Source: an uncultured Collinsella sp.
GTDB taxonomy: Bacteria > Actinomycetota > Coriobacteriia > Coriobacteriales > Coriobacteriaceae
NCBI GenBank assembly: GCA_900545745.1
Contig: URAD01000007.1
Coordinates: 1 to 64,000, forward strand
DNA: 64,000 bases
Direction: 5' to 3'
Made by a program: the position numbers and the translations under genes. The notes beneath the pieces were generated by a model. The model was not told the origin of the DNA and did not search any database. It worked only from the letters and a program-made list of their open reading frames with translations. Numbering within the stretch: position 1 is the first letter of the stretch; each line of letters opens with the position of its first letter. Of this stretch, positions 17,772-26,490 are shown piece by piece.

Positions 17772-19223
17772 ATGGACTACAAAGTAGTGTCTCAGCAAGT
17801 CGTCGATAACGTCGGCGGTCTGGAGAACATCGAGGGCGCCACGCATTGCGTTACGCGTCTGCGTCTGGTGCTCAAGGATACGAGCAAGTACAACAAGGCC
17901 GAGCTCGAGAACATCGATGGCGTCAAGGGCGTGCTGTACAACAGCGGCCAGCTCATGATCATCTTCGGTACCGGTACCGTCAACAAGGTTTACGATGAGT
18001 TTATGGCTCTGACGGGCGTTAAGGAGATTAGCGCTTCCGAGGTCAAGGGCGCCGAGGCGGACAAGAAGGGCAAGTTCTTCTCGGTCCTCAAGGTATTCTC
18101 GGACATCTTTATCCCCATCATTCCCGCTTTCGTCGGCGCTGCTATCATCATCGGCCTTAAGTCGCTGATTGTTGCCAACGGCCTCTTTGGCATGGAGGGC
18201 AGCCTCGCCGATCACAGCGAGTTCCTCAAGAACCTCGCAAGCTTCTTTGCCATTATCGCCACCACCTTCGACTACCTACCTGTCCTGGTTATGTACAGCG
18301 CGGTCAAGCGTTTTGGCGGTAACCCGATCCTGGGCATCCTCGTCGGTATCGTCATGGTTCACCCGAGCCTTATGAACCGTAACACGTTCGTTATGGACCC
18401 GACGGGTGCTGAGTACTGGAACTTCGGTCCGCTCTCCATTCCCATGGTTGCTTTCCAGGGCGGCGTGTTCCCTGCAATCCTGACTGCCTGGTTTATGGCC
18501 AAGGTCGAGAAGATTGCCCAGAAGTACATCCCCGAGGTCGTTTCGTTCGTCTTTGTCCCGACCGTTACCCTGATTCTTGCTAACGTCGCCCTGTTCACCG
18601 TGTTCGGCCCGCTCGGCAACCTGATCGGCGACGTCCTCGCCGGCGTAATCGATATCCTGTACAACAGGATGGGCGTCTTCGGTGCCTTTGTCTTTGCCGC
18701 ATTCCTGCAGCCGCTCGTCGTTACCGGTACGCATCAGTTCATCCAGGGTATCGAGGCAAACCTCGTTGCCACGACTGGCTTCAACTACATCCAGGCAATC
18801 TGGTCGGTTTCCATCATCGCCCAGGGCGGCGGCGCCATCGGCATGTACCTCATTCACAAGAAGCATTCCAAAGAGCGCAACATCTGCATGTCGTCCTTTA
18901 TCCCGACGCTGGTCGGTATCTCCGAGCCCGCAATCTTTGCTGCAAACATGCGCTACTCGATCATCCCGTTCATCTGCGCTTGCATCGGTGCAGGCTGCGG
19001 CGGTGCCTTCGTGAAGCTCTTTGAGGTGCGCGCCATCGGTCAGGGTCTGACCGGCGTGCTTGGCCTGCTCATCGTTACGCCCGAGACGCTCGTGTGGTAT
19101 GTGGCTGGCAATCTCATCGCCTTCATCGTGCCGATCGTCTTGATCTTTGCCTACAACAAGGCAAAGGGCGTGCCGACCACCGATGAAGAGGGCGCTGGCG
19201 CTGGCTTCGACGTTAGCTTCTAG
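17772..19223 (+). CDS. PTS sucrose-type EIIBC component
   Basis: The 483-residue protein imports and phosphorylates a beta-glucoside/sucrose-class sugar. The EIIB domain (residues 1-90) carries the phosphocysteine in EGATHCVTRLR (Cys26). The EIIC domain has about ten membrane helices and the GISEPAIFA motif near residue 380. The ATG at 17772 is preceded by GGAGAGGAAC; an in-frame ATG 12 bp earlier would overlap that site. There is no EIIA domain, so a Glc-type EIIA encoded elsewhere must donate phosphate. GH32 genes on both sides point to sucrose as substrate. Confidence 0.9.
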   Translation: MDYKVVSQQVVDNVGGLENIEGATHCVTRLRLVLKDTSKYNKAELENIDGVKGVLYNSGQLMIIFGTGTVNKVYDEFMALTGVKEISASEVKGAEADKKGKFFSVLKVFSDIFIPIIPAFVGAAIIIGLKSLIVANGLFGMEGSLADHSEFLKNLASFFAIIATTFDYLPVLVMYSAVKRFGGNPILGILVGIVMVHPSLMNRNTFVMDPTGAEYWNFGPLSIPMVAFQGGVFPAILTAWFMAKVEKIAQKYIPEVVSFVFVPTVTLILANVALFTVFGPLGNLIGDVLAGVIDILYNRMGVFGAFVFAAFLQPLVVTGTHQFIQGIEANLVATTGFNYIQAIWSVSIIAQGGGAIGMYLIHKKHSKERNICMSSFIPTLVGISEPAIFAANMRYSIIPFICACIGAGCGGAFVKLFEVRAIGQGLTGVLGLLIVTPETLVWYVAGNLIAFIVPIVLIFAYNKAKGVPTTDEEGAGAGFDVSF

Positions 19224-19261
19224 GCCAAAGTTCACGATGTAATCAAAGGGCTAGCCCGTTA

Positions 19262-19302
19262 GGGAAGGGCGTTCGGTTCGTGCGAGCCGGGCGTCCTTTC
19301 CC
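19262..19302 (+). terminator. Hairpin between EIIBC and the second GH32 gene
   Basis: GGGAAGG..CG pairs with CG.CCTTTCCC around an inner CGG-TTCG/CGAG-CCG helix. It lies in the 100-bp gap and lacks a strong T-run, so it is more likely an attenuator or processing site than a full stop. Confidence 0.5.
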
Positions 19303-19323
19303 TCAATAAGAAGGACAAATGAC

Positions 19324-20766
19324 ATGTTCAATCAAAAGAACAAGGTGACGCGTTCGGACTACGAGCGTTGGCGTGCGGGGCAGGACGAGGCGGCGGCTCG
19401 TATTGCGGCTGATCCGGACAGGCTTCTGTTCCATGTGGAGCCCGAGCTTGGCTGGCTCAATGACCCCAATGGTCTGGTCCAGGTTGGCGATACCTACCAC
19501 ATCTATCATCAATACGACCCGTTTGATGCCCTGCATGGTGGTCCCGTCCTTTGGAATCATGTGACAACGAAGGACTTTGTGACGTACGAGAATCTTGGGC
19601 CGGCGTTGTTCCCCGATTCCGATTTGGATTCGAGCGGCGCGTACTCTGGGTCGGCCTTTATGCGAGACGGCAAGATTCACTACTTTTATACCGGTAACGT
19701 CAAACACTTTGATCGCGATGACTACGATTACGTACTCACCGGCCGCGAGCAAAACCAGATCCATATGGTTACCGATAACCCCGACGAGCTGGGCGAGAAG
19801 CAGCTGGCCATCGGCCCGCTCGATTATCCTAGCGATATTGGCACACATGTGCGCGATCCCAAGGTTCTTGAGCATAATGGCGTGTACTACATGGTGCTGG
19901 GCGCGCGCACGAAAGATGACCGTGGATGCGTGCTCGTGTTCACATCGTGCAATCTGGAATCTTGGGCGTATGCGACGCGCATTGAGCTGGACGAGAAGTT
20001 TGGCTTTATGTGGGAGTGCCCCGACCTGTTTGAGCTGGATGGCGAGCTCGTGCTCGTCTGCTGTCCACAGGGTGTGCCCGCCGAGGGCTGGCGTTACCAC
20101 AATCCGCACCAGTGCGTGTGGTTCCGCATCGAGGCCGATTGGGATGCCCGGAGTTTTAAGATTGCCGACCAGGGCATGCCGCCGATGGTTGATGCGGGCT
20201 TCGATTTTTATGCCCCGCAATCTTTTGAGGACGCCGCCGGGCGACGCTTGATGATCGGCTGGGTGGGCTGCCCCGATGCAACGGTGAAAAACCCAACGGT
20301 CGAGCGCGGATGGCAGTGCGCGCTGACGGTGCCGCGCCAACTGAGCATGCATAACGGCAAACTCTGCCAGTGGCCTGCCCGTGAGCTCGAAAAGCTGCGC
20401 GGTGCGGGCGTGCACGTTCATGCCGGTGAGGGCGCCGCGGAGCCCGGTCGTCTATTTGATGCCGTCGTCTCCTGCTCGGAAGCGAAGACCTTCGAGCTTA
20501 GGATCCGTGAGGGCGTTACCGTGCGCTATGCGGATGGCATGCTTACGCTCGACATGGACGATGAGGGCTACGGACGTGACGTAAGGTCGGTTGAGGTCGA
20601 TGAGCTGCGTGATTTGCGCGTGCTATCGGACACGACCCTGGTTGAGATTTTTGCCAACGGTGGAGAGGCTGCGCTCACAAGCCGTACGTATTCGCCTGCG
20701 GTATCCACGATGGAGCTGCATGCCGAGGGTTCGGCCGAGATGGAGTTCTATCGACTGGCTCAGTAG
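19324..20766 (+). CDS. scrB: Sucrose-6-phosphate hydrolase (GH32)
   Basis: The 480-residue canonical GH32 enzyme has the nucleophile motif WLNDPNG (Asp47), the transition-state stabiliser RDP (Asp178) and the acid/base motif WECPD (Glu231). An N-terminal extension of about 40 residues and a C-terminal beta-sandwich match intracellular sucrose-6-phosphate hydrolases. No signal peptide is present. GAAGGACAAATGAC precedes the start. It should cleave the sucrose 6-phosphate produced by the upstream EIIBC to glucose 6-phosphate and fructose. No fructokinase gene follows in this cluster. Confidence 0.92.
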   Translation: MFNQKNKVTRSDYERWRAGQDEAAARIAADPDRLLFHVEPELGWLNDPNGLVQVGDTYHIYHQYDPFDALHGGPVLWNHVTTKDFVTYENLGPALFPDSDLDSSGAYSGSAFMRDGKIHYFYTGNVKHFDRDDYDYVLTGREQNQIHMVTDNPDELGEKQLAIGPLDYPSDIGTHVRDPKVLEHNGVYYMVLGARTKDDRGCVLVFTSCNLESWAYATRIELDEKFGFMWECPDLFELDGELVLVCCPQGVPAEGWRYHNPHQCVWFRIEADWDARSFKIADQGMPPMVDAGFDFYAPQSFEDAAGRRLMIGWVGCPDATVKNPTVERGWQCALTVPRQLSMHNGKLCQWPARELEKLRGAGVHVHAGEGAAEPGRLFDAVVSCSEAKTFELRIREGVTVRYADGMLTLDMDDEGYGRDVRSVEVDELRDLRVLSDTTLVEIFANGGEAALTSRTYSPAVSTMELHAEGSAEMEFYRLAQ

Positions 20767-20890
20767 GCTGCAGGAGGCAACGAATGCGCATGTCGACTAC
20801 CGTTTATTCCATATAGCTACCGTTTGCGGAGTAAGTAACAGATTTTTCTGAACCGTGTAAAATCTCTCGCAGCACGGAATGTTTCAGGGA

Positions 20891-20930
20891 GACGCTGTCC
20901 TTTGTTATAGGCGAAGGGCGGCGTCTTTCT
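20891..20930 (+). terminator. Terminator-like hairpin upstream of degV
   Basis: GACGC-G-CCTT (20891-20902) pairs with AAGG-C-GCGTC (20914-20925) and is followed directly by TTTCT. It could end sucrose operon read-through. The 248-bp gap around it shows no gene. Confidence 0.6.
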
Positions 20931-21014
20931 GGCGCTTATATGCCGTTGCACAACAGTGCGGCAGCAGCGTGTCGAACAGTGAACATGACAACGACGAGAT
21001 GGGTAGTGATGGTA

Positions 21015-21869
21015 ATGGGCAAGTACGTAATCGTGGTTGAATCTGGTTCGGATGTGACGCCAGAGCTCTGCGAACGCTACGGCATCGTGCGCGTGCCCAT
21101 GCATGTCACGATTGGCGACGAGACCGTCGAGGATGGCTCGATTGATCCGCTCGAGATTTACTCGCGCTGTAACGAGTTTGGCGTGATGCCCAAGACCAGT
21201 GGCTGTTCGCCAGCGGATTTTGCGCATGTGTACGACCGCATCCATGCCGAGCAACCCGACGCGACTATTTTGCATCTTGCATATTCCGAGGCCACGACCT
21301 GTTCGCATCAGTCCTCTAAGATTGCGGCCCAGGGGCGCGACTACGTGTTCTCCATGGACACACGCTTTGTCTCGGTGGGCCAGTCGCTCGTTGTCGTCGA
21401 GACCGCCAAATACATCGAGGCTCACCCCGATGTCACCGTCGACGAGATCTTTGCATTTACGAACTCCGTCATGGACCGCGTGCTGCTGGGCTTTGTTCCT
21501 ACGGACCTTGCCTTCCTTAAGGCAGGTGGCCGCTTGTCCAGCGTCGCGTTCCTAGGCGCCCATCTGCTCAAGATTAAGCCCTGCATTGAGGTGACGGGCG
21601 GCAAGTTCGTGGCGACCAAGAAGTTCCGCGGTTCTATGCTTAAGTGCGCCCGTGCCTTTATTGATCACATGGTAGAGAAGGGCGAGATCGACTACTCGCA
21701 TATTGGCCTGGCGTATTCGGTGGGTCTTTCCGAGGAGTTGCGCGACGACATGGAAGTCTATGCGCACGACCTGGGCTTTAAGGACATTACCTGGACTCAG
21801 GTCGGCGGCGTCATATCGAGCCATTGCGGCCCGACCGCCTTCGGCGCGGTGCTCACGCTCAAGGCGTAA
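21015..21869 (+). CDS. DegV family fatty-acid-binding protein
   Basis: The 284-residue two-domain protein begins with a short beta-strand and the SGSDV motif (residues 10-14 region), as in DegV/EDD-fold proteins. GCSPADF near residue 62 and the RGSML-like segment in the C-terminal half fit too. Family members bind free fatty acids and in Gram-positives serve fatty-acid kinase (FakB role). The start is uncertain: ATG codons at 20982, 21009 and 21015 are in frame and none has a strong ribosome site. 21015 gives the usual family N-terminus MGKYVIVVESGSD. A clear terminator follows. Confidence 0.85.
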   Translation: MGKYVIVVESGSDVTPELCERYGIVRVPMHVTIGDETVEDGSIDPLEIYSRCNEFGVMPKTSGCSPADFAHVYDRIHAEQPDATILHLAYSEATTCSHQSSKIAAQGRDYVFSMDTRFVSVGQSLVVVETAKYIEAHPDVTVDEIFAFTNSVMDRVLLGFVPTDLAFLKAGGRLSSVAFLGAHLLKIKPCIEVTGGKFVATKKFRGSMLKCARAFIDHMVEKGEIDYSHIGLAYSVGLSEELRDDMEVYAHDLGFKDITWTQVGGVISSHCGPTAFGAVLTLKA

Positions 21870-21900
21870 GGCCTGGTGTCTATCGATATCTATTGCCTCG

Positions 21901-21937
21901 GCGGCGGGTGGGTTGTGATAACCTTCCCGCCGCTTTT
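21901..21937 (+). terminator. Intrinsic terminator of degV
   Basis: GCGGCGGG-GGTT pairs with AACC-CCCGCCGC and is followed by TTTTGTG, 32 bp after the stop. Confidence 0.85.
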
Positions 21938-22055
21938 GTGTGGGGCCAAATAGAACAACCCAATTGACCGCTAAACCGTTTCACCATCATGCGTATGGGC
22001 TAGAATGGCTCTGGCATTTATGTAACTAAAACCAATGAGAGGCAAGGTAGCGGGA

Positions 22056-22874
22056 ATGGCTGAGATGACGCTCGAGGGTGTGGACGCTCGTCCCGAGGAC
22101 TCTGCGTTTGCCCTGGGCCGCGTGCATTCGATTGAGACGATGGGAACGGTCGATGGACCCGGCATCCGCTTTGTGGTGTTTGTTCAGGGCTGCCCCATGC
22201 GCTGTGCGTATTGCCACAACCCCGATACCTGGTCGGTTAACGGCGGCACCATGGTGACCGTCGAGCACCTGATGGACGAGTTCCAGAGCAACCACGAGTT
22301 CTATCGCAGCGGCGGAATTACGGTGTCCGGCGGCGAGCCGCTCCTACAGCCCGAGTTTTTGGCCGACCTGTTCCGTGCAATGCACAACAATCCCGATGGC
22401 CGCGTGCATACCTGCCTCGATAGCTGCGGATATGCGTTTGACCCCAACCACCCCGAGAAGTTCGATGCCGTTCTCAACGAGACCGATATGGTGCTGCTCG
22501 ACATCAAGCATGCCGATCCGGCTGAGCATAAAAAGCTGACCGGTTGCGATCCCGCACGCATTCTGGCGTTTGGCGATGAGCTGGCACGTCGCAAGATTAA
22601 GGTTGTTATTCGCCACGTGGTGGTGCCGGGTATCACCGATACGGTGGAGGAGTGCGAGGCACTCGGTCGCCTGATCGCTCCATGGCACAACGTGGTGGGC
22701 CTGGAAATGCTGCCGTATCACACCATGGGTGTCGTCAAATACGAGCAGTTGGGGATTCCCTATAAGCTTGAGGGCGTGCCCCAGATGGATACCGCACGTA
22801 TGCCCGAGTTGCGCAATGCCGTTATGGCCGGCATGAAAGAGCGCCGTGCGGAGCTAAAAAACGCCATCGGCTAG
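22056..22874 (+). CDS. pflA: Pyruvate formate-lyase activating enzyme (radical SAM)
   Basis: The 272-residue radical SAM enzyme uses S-adenosylmethionine and a [4Fe-4S] cluster to place a glycyl radical on pyruvate formate-lyase. The cluster motif is CPMRCAYC (Cys46, Cys50, Cys53), preceded by SIETMGTVDGPGIR typical of PflA. SGGEPLLQ (the GGE motif) lies near residue 92. The ATG at 22056 is preferred over an in-frame ATG at 22035, because the latter has no purine-rich site. It is separated from pflB-grcA by the sucrose cluster. Here the radical would be installed on the 83-residue partner at Gly58. Confidence 0.93.
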   Translation: MAEMTLEGVDARPEDSAFALGRVHSIETMGTVDGPGIRFVVFVQGCPMRCAYCHNPDTWSVNGGTMVTVEHLMDEFQSNHEFYRSGGITVSGGEPLLQPEFLADLFRAMHNNPDGRVHTCLDSCGYAFDPNHPEKFDAVLNETDMVLLDIKHADPAEHKKLTGCDPARILAFGDELARRKIKVVIRHVVVPGITDTVEECEALGRLIAPWHNVVGLEMLPYHTMGVVKYEQLGIPYKLEGVPQMDTARMPELRNAVMAGMKERRAELKNAIG

Positions 22875-22890
22875 CGTGCCATTTTCGTTC

Positions 22891-22934
22891 CCCAAGGGCA
22901 CTCATTGGGGACAGACTTAAATGAGTGCCCCTGG
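22891..22934 (+). repeat. REP-like palindrome with GGGGACAG core
   Basis: The arms GGGCACTCATT and AATGAGTGCCC flank GGGGACAGACTTA. It is the same class as the palindromes at 4673, 45393, 46539 and 56372 but with different arms. It lies 17 bp after the pflA stop. Confidence 0.75.
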
Positions 22935-23138
22935 GCACCAAGTTGATTGCTAAAGAGCCCCGTCCTTAAAAGACTGCTCTCTGGGTTGCGGTGAGATGCG
23001 CAACAGAATCGTGCCATTTGGATAAATACGCTTGTGGTTTCTTTAAAGACACCTTAAACGCCGCTGAATATCTTTGGAAAGAATTGCCTGCTCGGTATCA
23101 TGCTGCTCGTATATAAACGGTGGCAGTCAGGAGACCAC

Positions 23139-24257
23139 GTGCGAAACATCGCATCGCGGGACGAGTATGTGCCGCAGCATGGCAGCAGATGTGAGACGAA
23201 GGGCGCGCCTTCGTGTGGCCTCGCTGACGTTCGCGTCCGTGTGACGAAGATTGCCGCCATTGGGATGCTAACGTTGGCGGTTATTATCCTCGGAATTACC
23301 GCCAAAACCTACGCGTCGGAGCGAATGGCACACTCAGATGCGTCAACGGTACAGGCGCAAAACAAAAAGGTCTCTGAATCTAAAGCCACCGCAAGTCAAA
23401 CCCTGTCGACAGCGAGCCTCAAGACGAGGCTTTCGAAGGCGGACTTTAACGATATTCCCTCAGGCGATACCGTGCAGACCTTCTCACTGGTTGATGACCA
23501 GATCCCCGCCCTGGAGGATGAGAGCCTCGCCGCGCTCCAAGATGCCCTTGACCAGGCCAAGGAATTGGGCGATGTGGGCGTGGTGTTCTACGACCTGTCA
23601 AGTGGCAAGGGCGTGACGTATAACGCCGATGTCGAGGTGTACGGTGCGAGCAGTTATAAGGCGCTCTATGTGCTCTACGTCTGCGAATCTCTGGTCGAGA
23701 CGGGCCAGGTCTCACTCGATGATTCCCTTGGCACCTATGGCGGCTACAACATGGGCTGGCAGACGGTGCGCGACCTGATCGAGGCCGCGGTCGTTAATTC
23801 GGACAACGATTCGTTTATCGCGTTGCGTGCGGCGTTTGACCGTGTCGGTTACGAGGATTGGATTGTCGGTCTTGGCGTCGATTACGATACCGCACTCGAT
23901 CCGATGAGTGATTTTCCAACTTATTGCCCGCGCACCTCGGCCAAGTTGTGGCGCGAGATGAGCGAGTATCTGAGCCATGATACCGAGACATCGCAATGGC
24001 TGTCGGGCCTTCTGGCCTCTACGGCCCGATCGTTTATCCGTGACGGTATTGCGGACGACCAAGCCTTGGTGCGCAACAAGACAGGCTGGATTAGCGAGGA
24101 TGGTTGCTATTCGACATGCGATGCAGGCCTTATCGACATCGATGGCCGTACCTATGTCATGAGCATCATGACATCGATGCCGTGGAGCGACCGCTCGAGC
24201 GAGGTCACGGCTGCGATTGCAAAGGCTCTGTTTGATACGCGAGCTGCGCTGGCCTAG
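23139..24257 (+). CDS. Membrane-anchored class A beta-lactamase-like serine hydrolase
   Basis: The GTG at 23139 gives 372 residues. It is preceded by CAGGAG at good distance, while an ATG 39 bp upstream has no ribosome site. A basic N-terminus with a hydrophobic helix (about residues 37-55) suggests an uncleaved anchor, then a low-complexity Ser/Thr/Lys linker to residue 100. The hydrolase domain has SSYK (Ser-x-x-Lys nucleophile motif), NSDND (SDN motif) and NKTGW (KTG motif). This layout fits PF13354-type cell-surface transpeptidase or beta-lactamase-like enzymes. Beta-lactam resistance is possible but unproven; a cell-wall role is as likely. Confidence 0.8.
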   Translation: MRNIASRDEYVPQHGSRCETKGAPSCGLADVRVRVTKIAAIGMLTLAVIILGITAKTYASERMAHSDASTVQAQNKKVSESKATASQTLSTASLKTRLSKADFNDIPSGDTVQTFSLVDDQIPALEDESLAALQDALDQAKELGDVGVVFYDLSSGKGVTYNADVEVYGASSYKALYVLYVCESLVETGQVSLDDSLGTYGGYNMGWQTVRDLIEAAVVNSDNDSFIALRAAFDRVGYEDWIVGLGVDYDTALDPMSDFPTYCPRTSAKLWREMSEYLSHDTETSQWLSGLLASTARSFIRDGIADDQALVRNKTGWISEDGCYSTCDAGLIDIDGRTYVMSIMTSMPWSDRSSEVTAAIAKALFDTRAALA

Positions 24258-24335
24258 CGTGTTCGTTTGACGAGGTCAAACAAAATGCTGGTACCATACC
24301 GTGGTTGAGAATTACGTATAGGTTTGGGGAATGGC

Positions 24336-25076
24336 ATGGCTACCATCGCGATTATCGGTGCACTCGAAAAAGAGATCATGCAGATTAAGGAAGAGTTGAG
24401 TAACGTTTGCATGGTACAGGAGGCGGGCTTGAACGTTGTGACCGGCGGGCTCGACGGTCTGTCGATTGTCGCCACAACGGCGGGCATGGGCACGGTGAAT
24501 GCCGCTGCCGCAACGCAGCACCTCATTAGCAAGTATGCTCCGCAGGCTGTTGTGTTTTCGGGTATCGCGGGCGGTTTGAACCCCAAGCTCCATATCGACG
24601 ACGTGGTCATTGGCAAACGCCTGCGCTATCTGGATACCGATACCGCGCTTATCGCCGAGTCTGCGCCGGGGCTCGAGGAGTTTGGCTCGACGCCTGCGCT
24701 GGTCGATATTGCTGCCGATGTGCTTGCTGAGCGTGGGTTTGTTGATGCTTCGACAAATGCAGCCGCTTCGAACGAGGGAGCCAAACAATTCCTGGTCGGC
24801 ACGATTGCCACGGGTAACCGCTTTGTGACGGGCGCCGCCATGCGCAACGACGCTATCGAGGCGACGCATGCCGATTGTGTCGGCATGGAGGGCACGGCAA
24901 TTGCCCATGTCGCAACCAAAAATGGTGTCGATTGCCTGGTGCTGCGCGCTATCAGCGATAATTGTGACGAGGCGTACGATGCGATTTGCGACCGCGAGTT
25001 CGACCTGTTCGAGTATGCTCGTACCGCGAGTGGCATTACGCTCGATATCGTTCGCCGTATCGCTGCTATCTATTAG
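24336..25076 (+). CDS. mtnN: 5'-methylthioadenosine/S-adenosylhomocysteine nucleosidase
   Basis: The 246-residue nucleoside phosphorylase-fold protein begins IAIIGALEKEI, the standard MTA/SAH nucleosidase N-terminus with the catalytic Glu. GIAGGLNP lies near residue 73, GNRFVT near 160, the VGMEGTAIAHVA substrate-binding motif near 183, and the RAISDN catalytic Asp near 206. It removes adenine from methylthioadenosine and S-adenosylhomocysteine, recycling by-products of methylation and radical SAM reactions. The ATG at 24336 follows GGTTTGGGGAA. A GTTTGAC-GAG-GTCAAAC hairpin at 24265-24281 separates it from the upstream gene. EngB follows closely. Confidence 0.93.
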   Translation: MATIAIIGALEKEIMQIKEELSNVCMVQEAGLNVVTGGLDGLSIVATTAGMGTVNAAAATQHLISKYAPQAVVFSGIAGGLNPKLHIDDVVIGKRLRYLDTDTALIAESAPGLEEFGSTPALVDIAADVLAERGFVDASTNAAASNEGAKQFLVGTIATGNRFVTGAAMRNDAIEATHADCVGMEGTAIAHVATKNGVDCLVLRAISDNCDEAYDAICDREFDLFEYARTASGITLDIVRRIAAIY

Positions 25077-25114
25077 CGCGCTCTTTTGTAAAAACCTACG
25101 ACCAAGGAGTGTCC

Positions 25115-25705
25115 ATGGCCGATTCCATTAACTACCAGCTTGCCAAATTCGTTGCCAGCTATGGCAAGGTTTCGCAGATTCCCGAGTCCACCTGTCCCGA
25201 GGTGAGCTTCGTCGGCCGCTCCAACGTGGGCAAGTCCTCCATCATGAACAAGCTCTTCGGCCGCAAGAACCTCGTCAAGGTTTCGAGCACACCGGGCAAG
25301 ACGAGCAACATCAACTTCTTTGAGGCCGATGACGTGCACTTCGTCGACCTGCCGGGTTACGGTTTCGCCCGTCGTTCCAAAGCTGAGCGCGATCGCTGGG
25401 CAGAACTTATCGGCGACTTCTTCGACTCCGAGCGCAGCTTTAACCTGGTCGTATCGCTGGTTGACATTCGTCACGACCCCAGCAAGCTCGACCACGACAT
25501 GATCGACTACCTGCAGGGCAACGAGTTCAACTTTATCGTCTGCCTCACCAAGGCCGACAAGCTCAGCCGCACCCAGCAGGCCCGCCAGGCAGCAGCCATC
25601 AAAAAGCAGCTCAACGTCCCGGCCGAGAACGTGATCATTACAAGCTCCCAGACCGGTACCGGCATCGACGAGCTCAAAAAGCGCATTGCCGAGGCTTGCC
25701 TCTAA
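25115..25705 (+). CDS. engB: Ribosome biogenesis GTP-binding protein EngB (YsxC/YihA)
   Basis: The 196-residue TRAFAC GTPase has the P-loop GRSNVGKSS (residues 34-42), the G2 region STPGKTSNINFF, G3 DLPGYGFA, G4 TKAD and a C-terminal SSQTGTG (G5). It assists late assembly of the large ribosomal subunit. The ATG at 25115 follows AAGGAGTGTCC; the frame is open further upstream, inside mtnN, without a site. The 38-bp gap to mtnN suggests co-transcription. Confidence 0.95.
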   Translation: MADSINYQLAKFVASYGKVSQIPESTCPEVSFVGRSNVGKSSIMNKLFGRKNLVKVSSTPGKTSNINFFEADDVHFVDLPGYGFARRSKAERDRWAELIGDFFDSERSFNLVVSLVDIRHDPSKLDHDMIDYLQGNEFNFIVCLTKADKLSRTQQARQAAAIKKQLNVPAENVIITSSQTGTGIDELKKRIAEACL

Positions 25706-25741
25706 CAAGGGCTCTTGGCAGGCAATAGTTTGCATCTATCT

Positions 25742-25788
25742 ATATCACCCCGGTGATAGTTATTGGTACACTATCACTGGGGTGATAT
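25742..25788 (+). promoter_or_regulatory. Double-palindrome operator and promoter of the toxin-antitoxin pair
   Basis: Two imperfect palindromes, ATCACC-CC-GGTGAT (25744-25757) and ATCACT-GG-GGTGAT (25774-25787), are themselves arranged as a 19-bp inverted repeat (25742-25760 with 25770-25788, one mismatch). A promoter TTGGTA (25763-25768), 17 bp, TATTTT (25786-25791) has the second palindrome in its spacer. Binding by the HTH antitoxin, or by the complex, would block transcription. Confidence 0.7.
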
Positions 25789-25806
25789 TTTTGTTTGGAG
25801 GTCGAT

Positions 25807-26490
25807 ATGGAGCTTTGGCACGGGTCGGAGGTTGTTGTCGAGCATCCGTCGTTGGATAAATGCAGGCAATTCAATGACTATGGGCGCGGGTTTTATTGCA
25901 CGCCTCATGAGGAAATGGCAATGGAATGGGCATGTCGGACCGAGTCCGATGGTATCGCGAATCGATATGAGCTCGATATGGATGGTCTCGCGGTCTTGGA
26001 TTTGGAGTCCGGGGAGTTTTCAATTCTCAATTGGCTTGCGATTTTGGCTAACAATAGGGAGTTCAATGTTTCGACACCGCTAGCGCGCGAAGGACTTCGC
26101 TATCTGCTGGATAACTGCCTGATTGATATTTCTCCTTATGACGTTATTCGAGGTTATCGTGCAGACGATTCCTATTTCTCGTTTGCAAGGCAGTTCGTTA
26201 ACGGCATGATCTCGCTTAGGCAACTGCAGCGCATTATGTTTTTGGGGGATTTGGGCATTCAATATGCGCTTATGAGTGAGCGTGCGTTTTCAGCAATCAG
26301 ATTCAGAGAATGGAAGCAGGCGTTGGGATCTGAGTATTACCCCAAGCGTTTTAATCGAGAGCAGAACGCTCGGCGCAAGTACTTGGACACGGTAAATGGA
26401 TTTGATTCCGAGGGTATCGACATAAGGGATTTAATGACAGGGAGGGTTGATTTAGATGATCCAAGAGTTAACGGATTGTGGGCCGAGTAG
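25807..26490 (+). CDS. DUF3990-like probable toxin of a toxin-antitoxin module
   Basis: The 227-residue protein begins with LWHGS at the N-terminus and NDYGRGFYCT near residue 25. This is the DUF3990 pattern, in which a His-Gly-Ser strand and an F/Y-G-x-G-F-Y loop resemble an ADP-ribosyltransferase NAD site. The C-terminal half (MSERAFSAIRF...) is less familiar. The ATG at 25807 follows TTTGGAGGTCG. Base composition is more AT-rich than the neighbours and codon choice is looser, suggesting acquisition. The next gene overlaps it by 35 bp and carries an HTH domain. ADP-ribosylation of a host target is inference; toxicity is unproven. Confidence 0.7.
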   Translation: MELWHGSEVVVEHPSLDKCRQFNDYGRGFYCTPHEEMAMEWACRTESDGIANRYELDMDGLAVLDLESGEFSILNWLAILANNREFNVSTPLAREGLRYLLDNCLIDISPYDVIRGYRADDSYFSFARQFVNGMISLRQLQRIMFLGDLGIQYALMSERAFSAIRFREWKQALGSEYYPKRFNREQNARRKYLDTVNGFDSEGIDIRDLMTGRVDLDDPRVNGLWAE

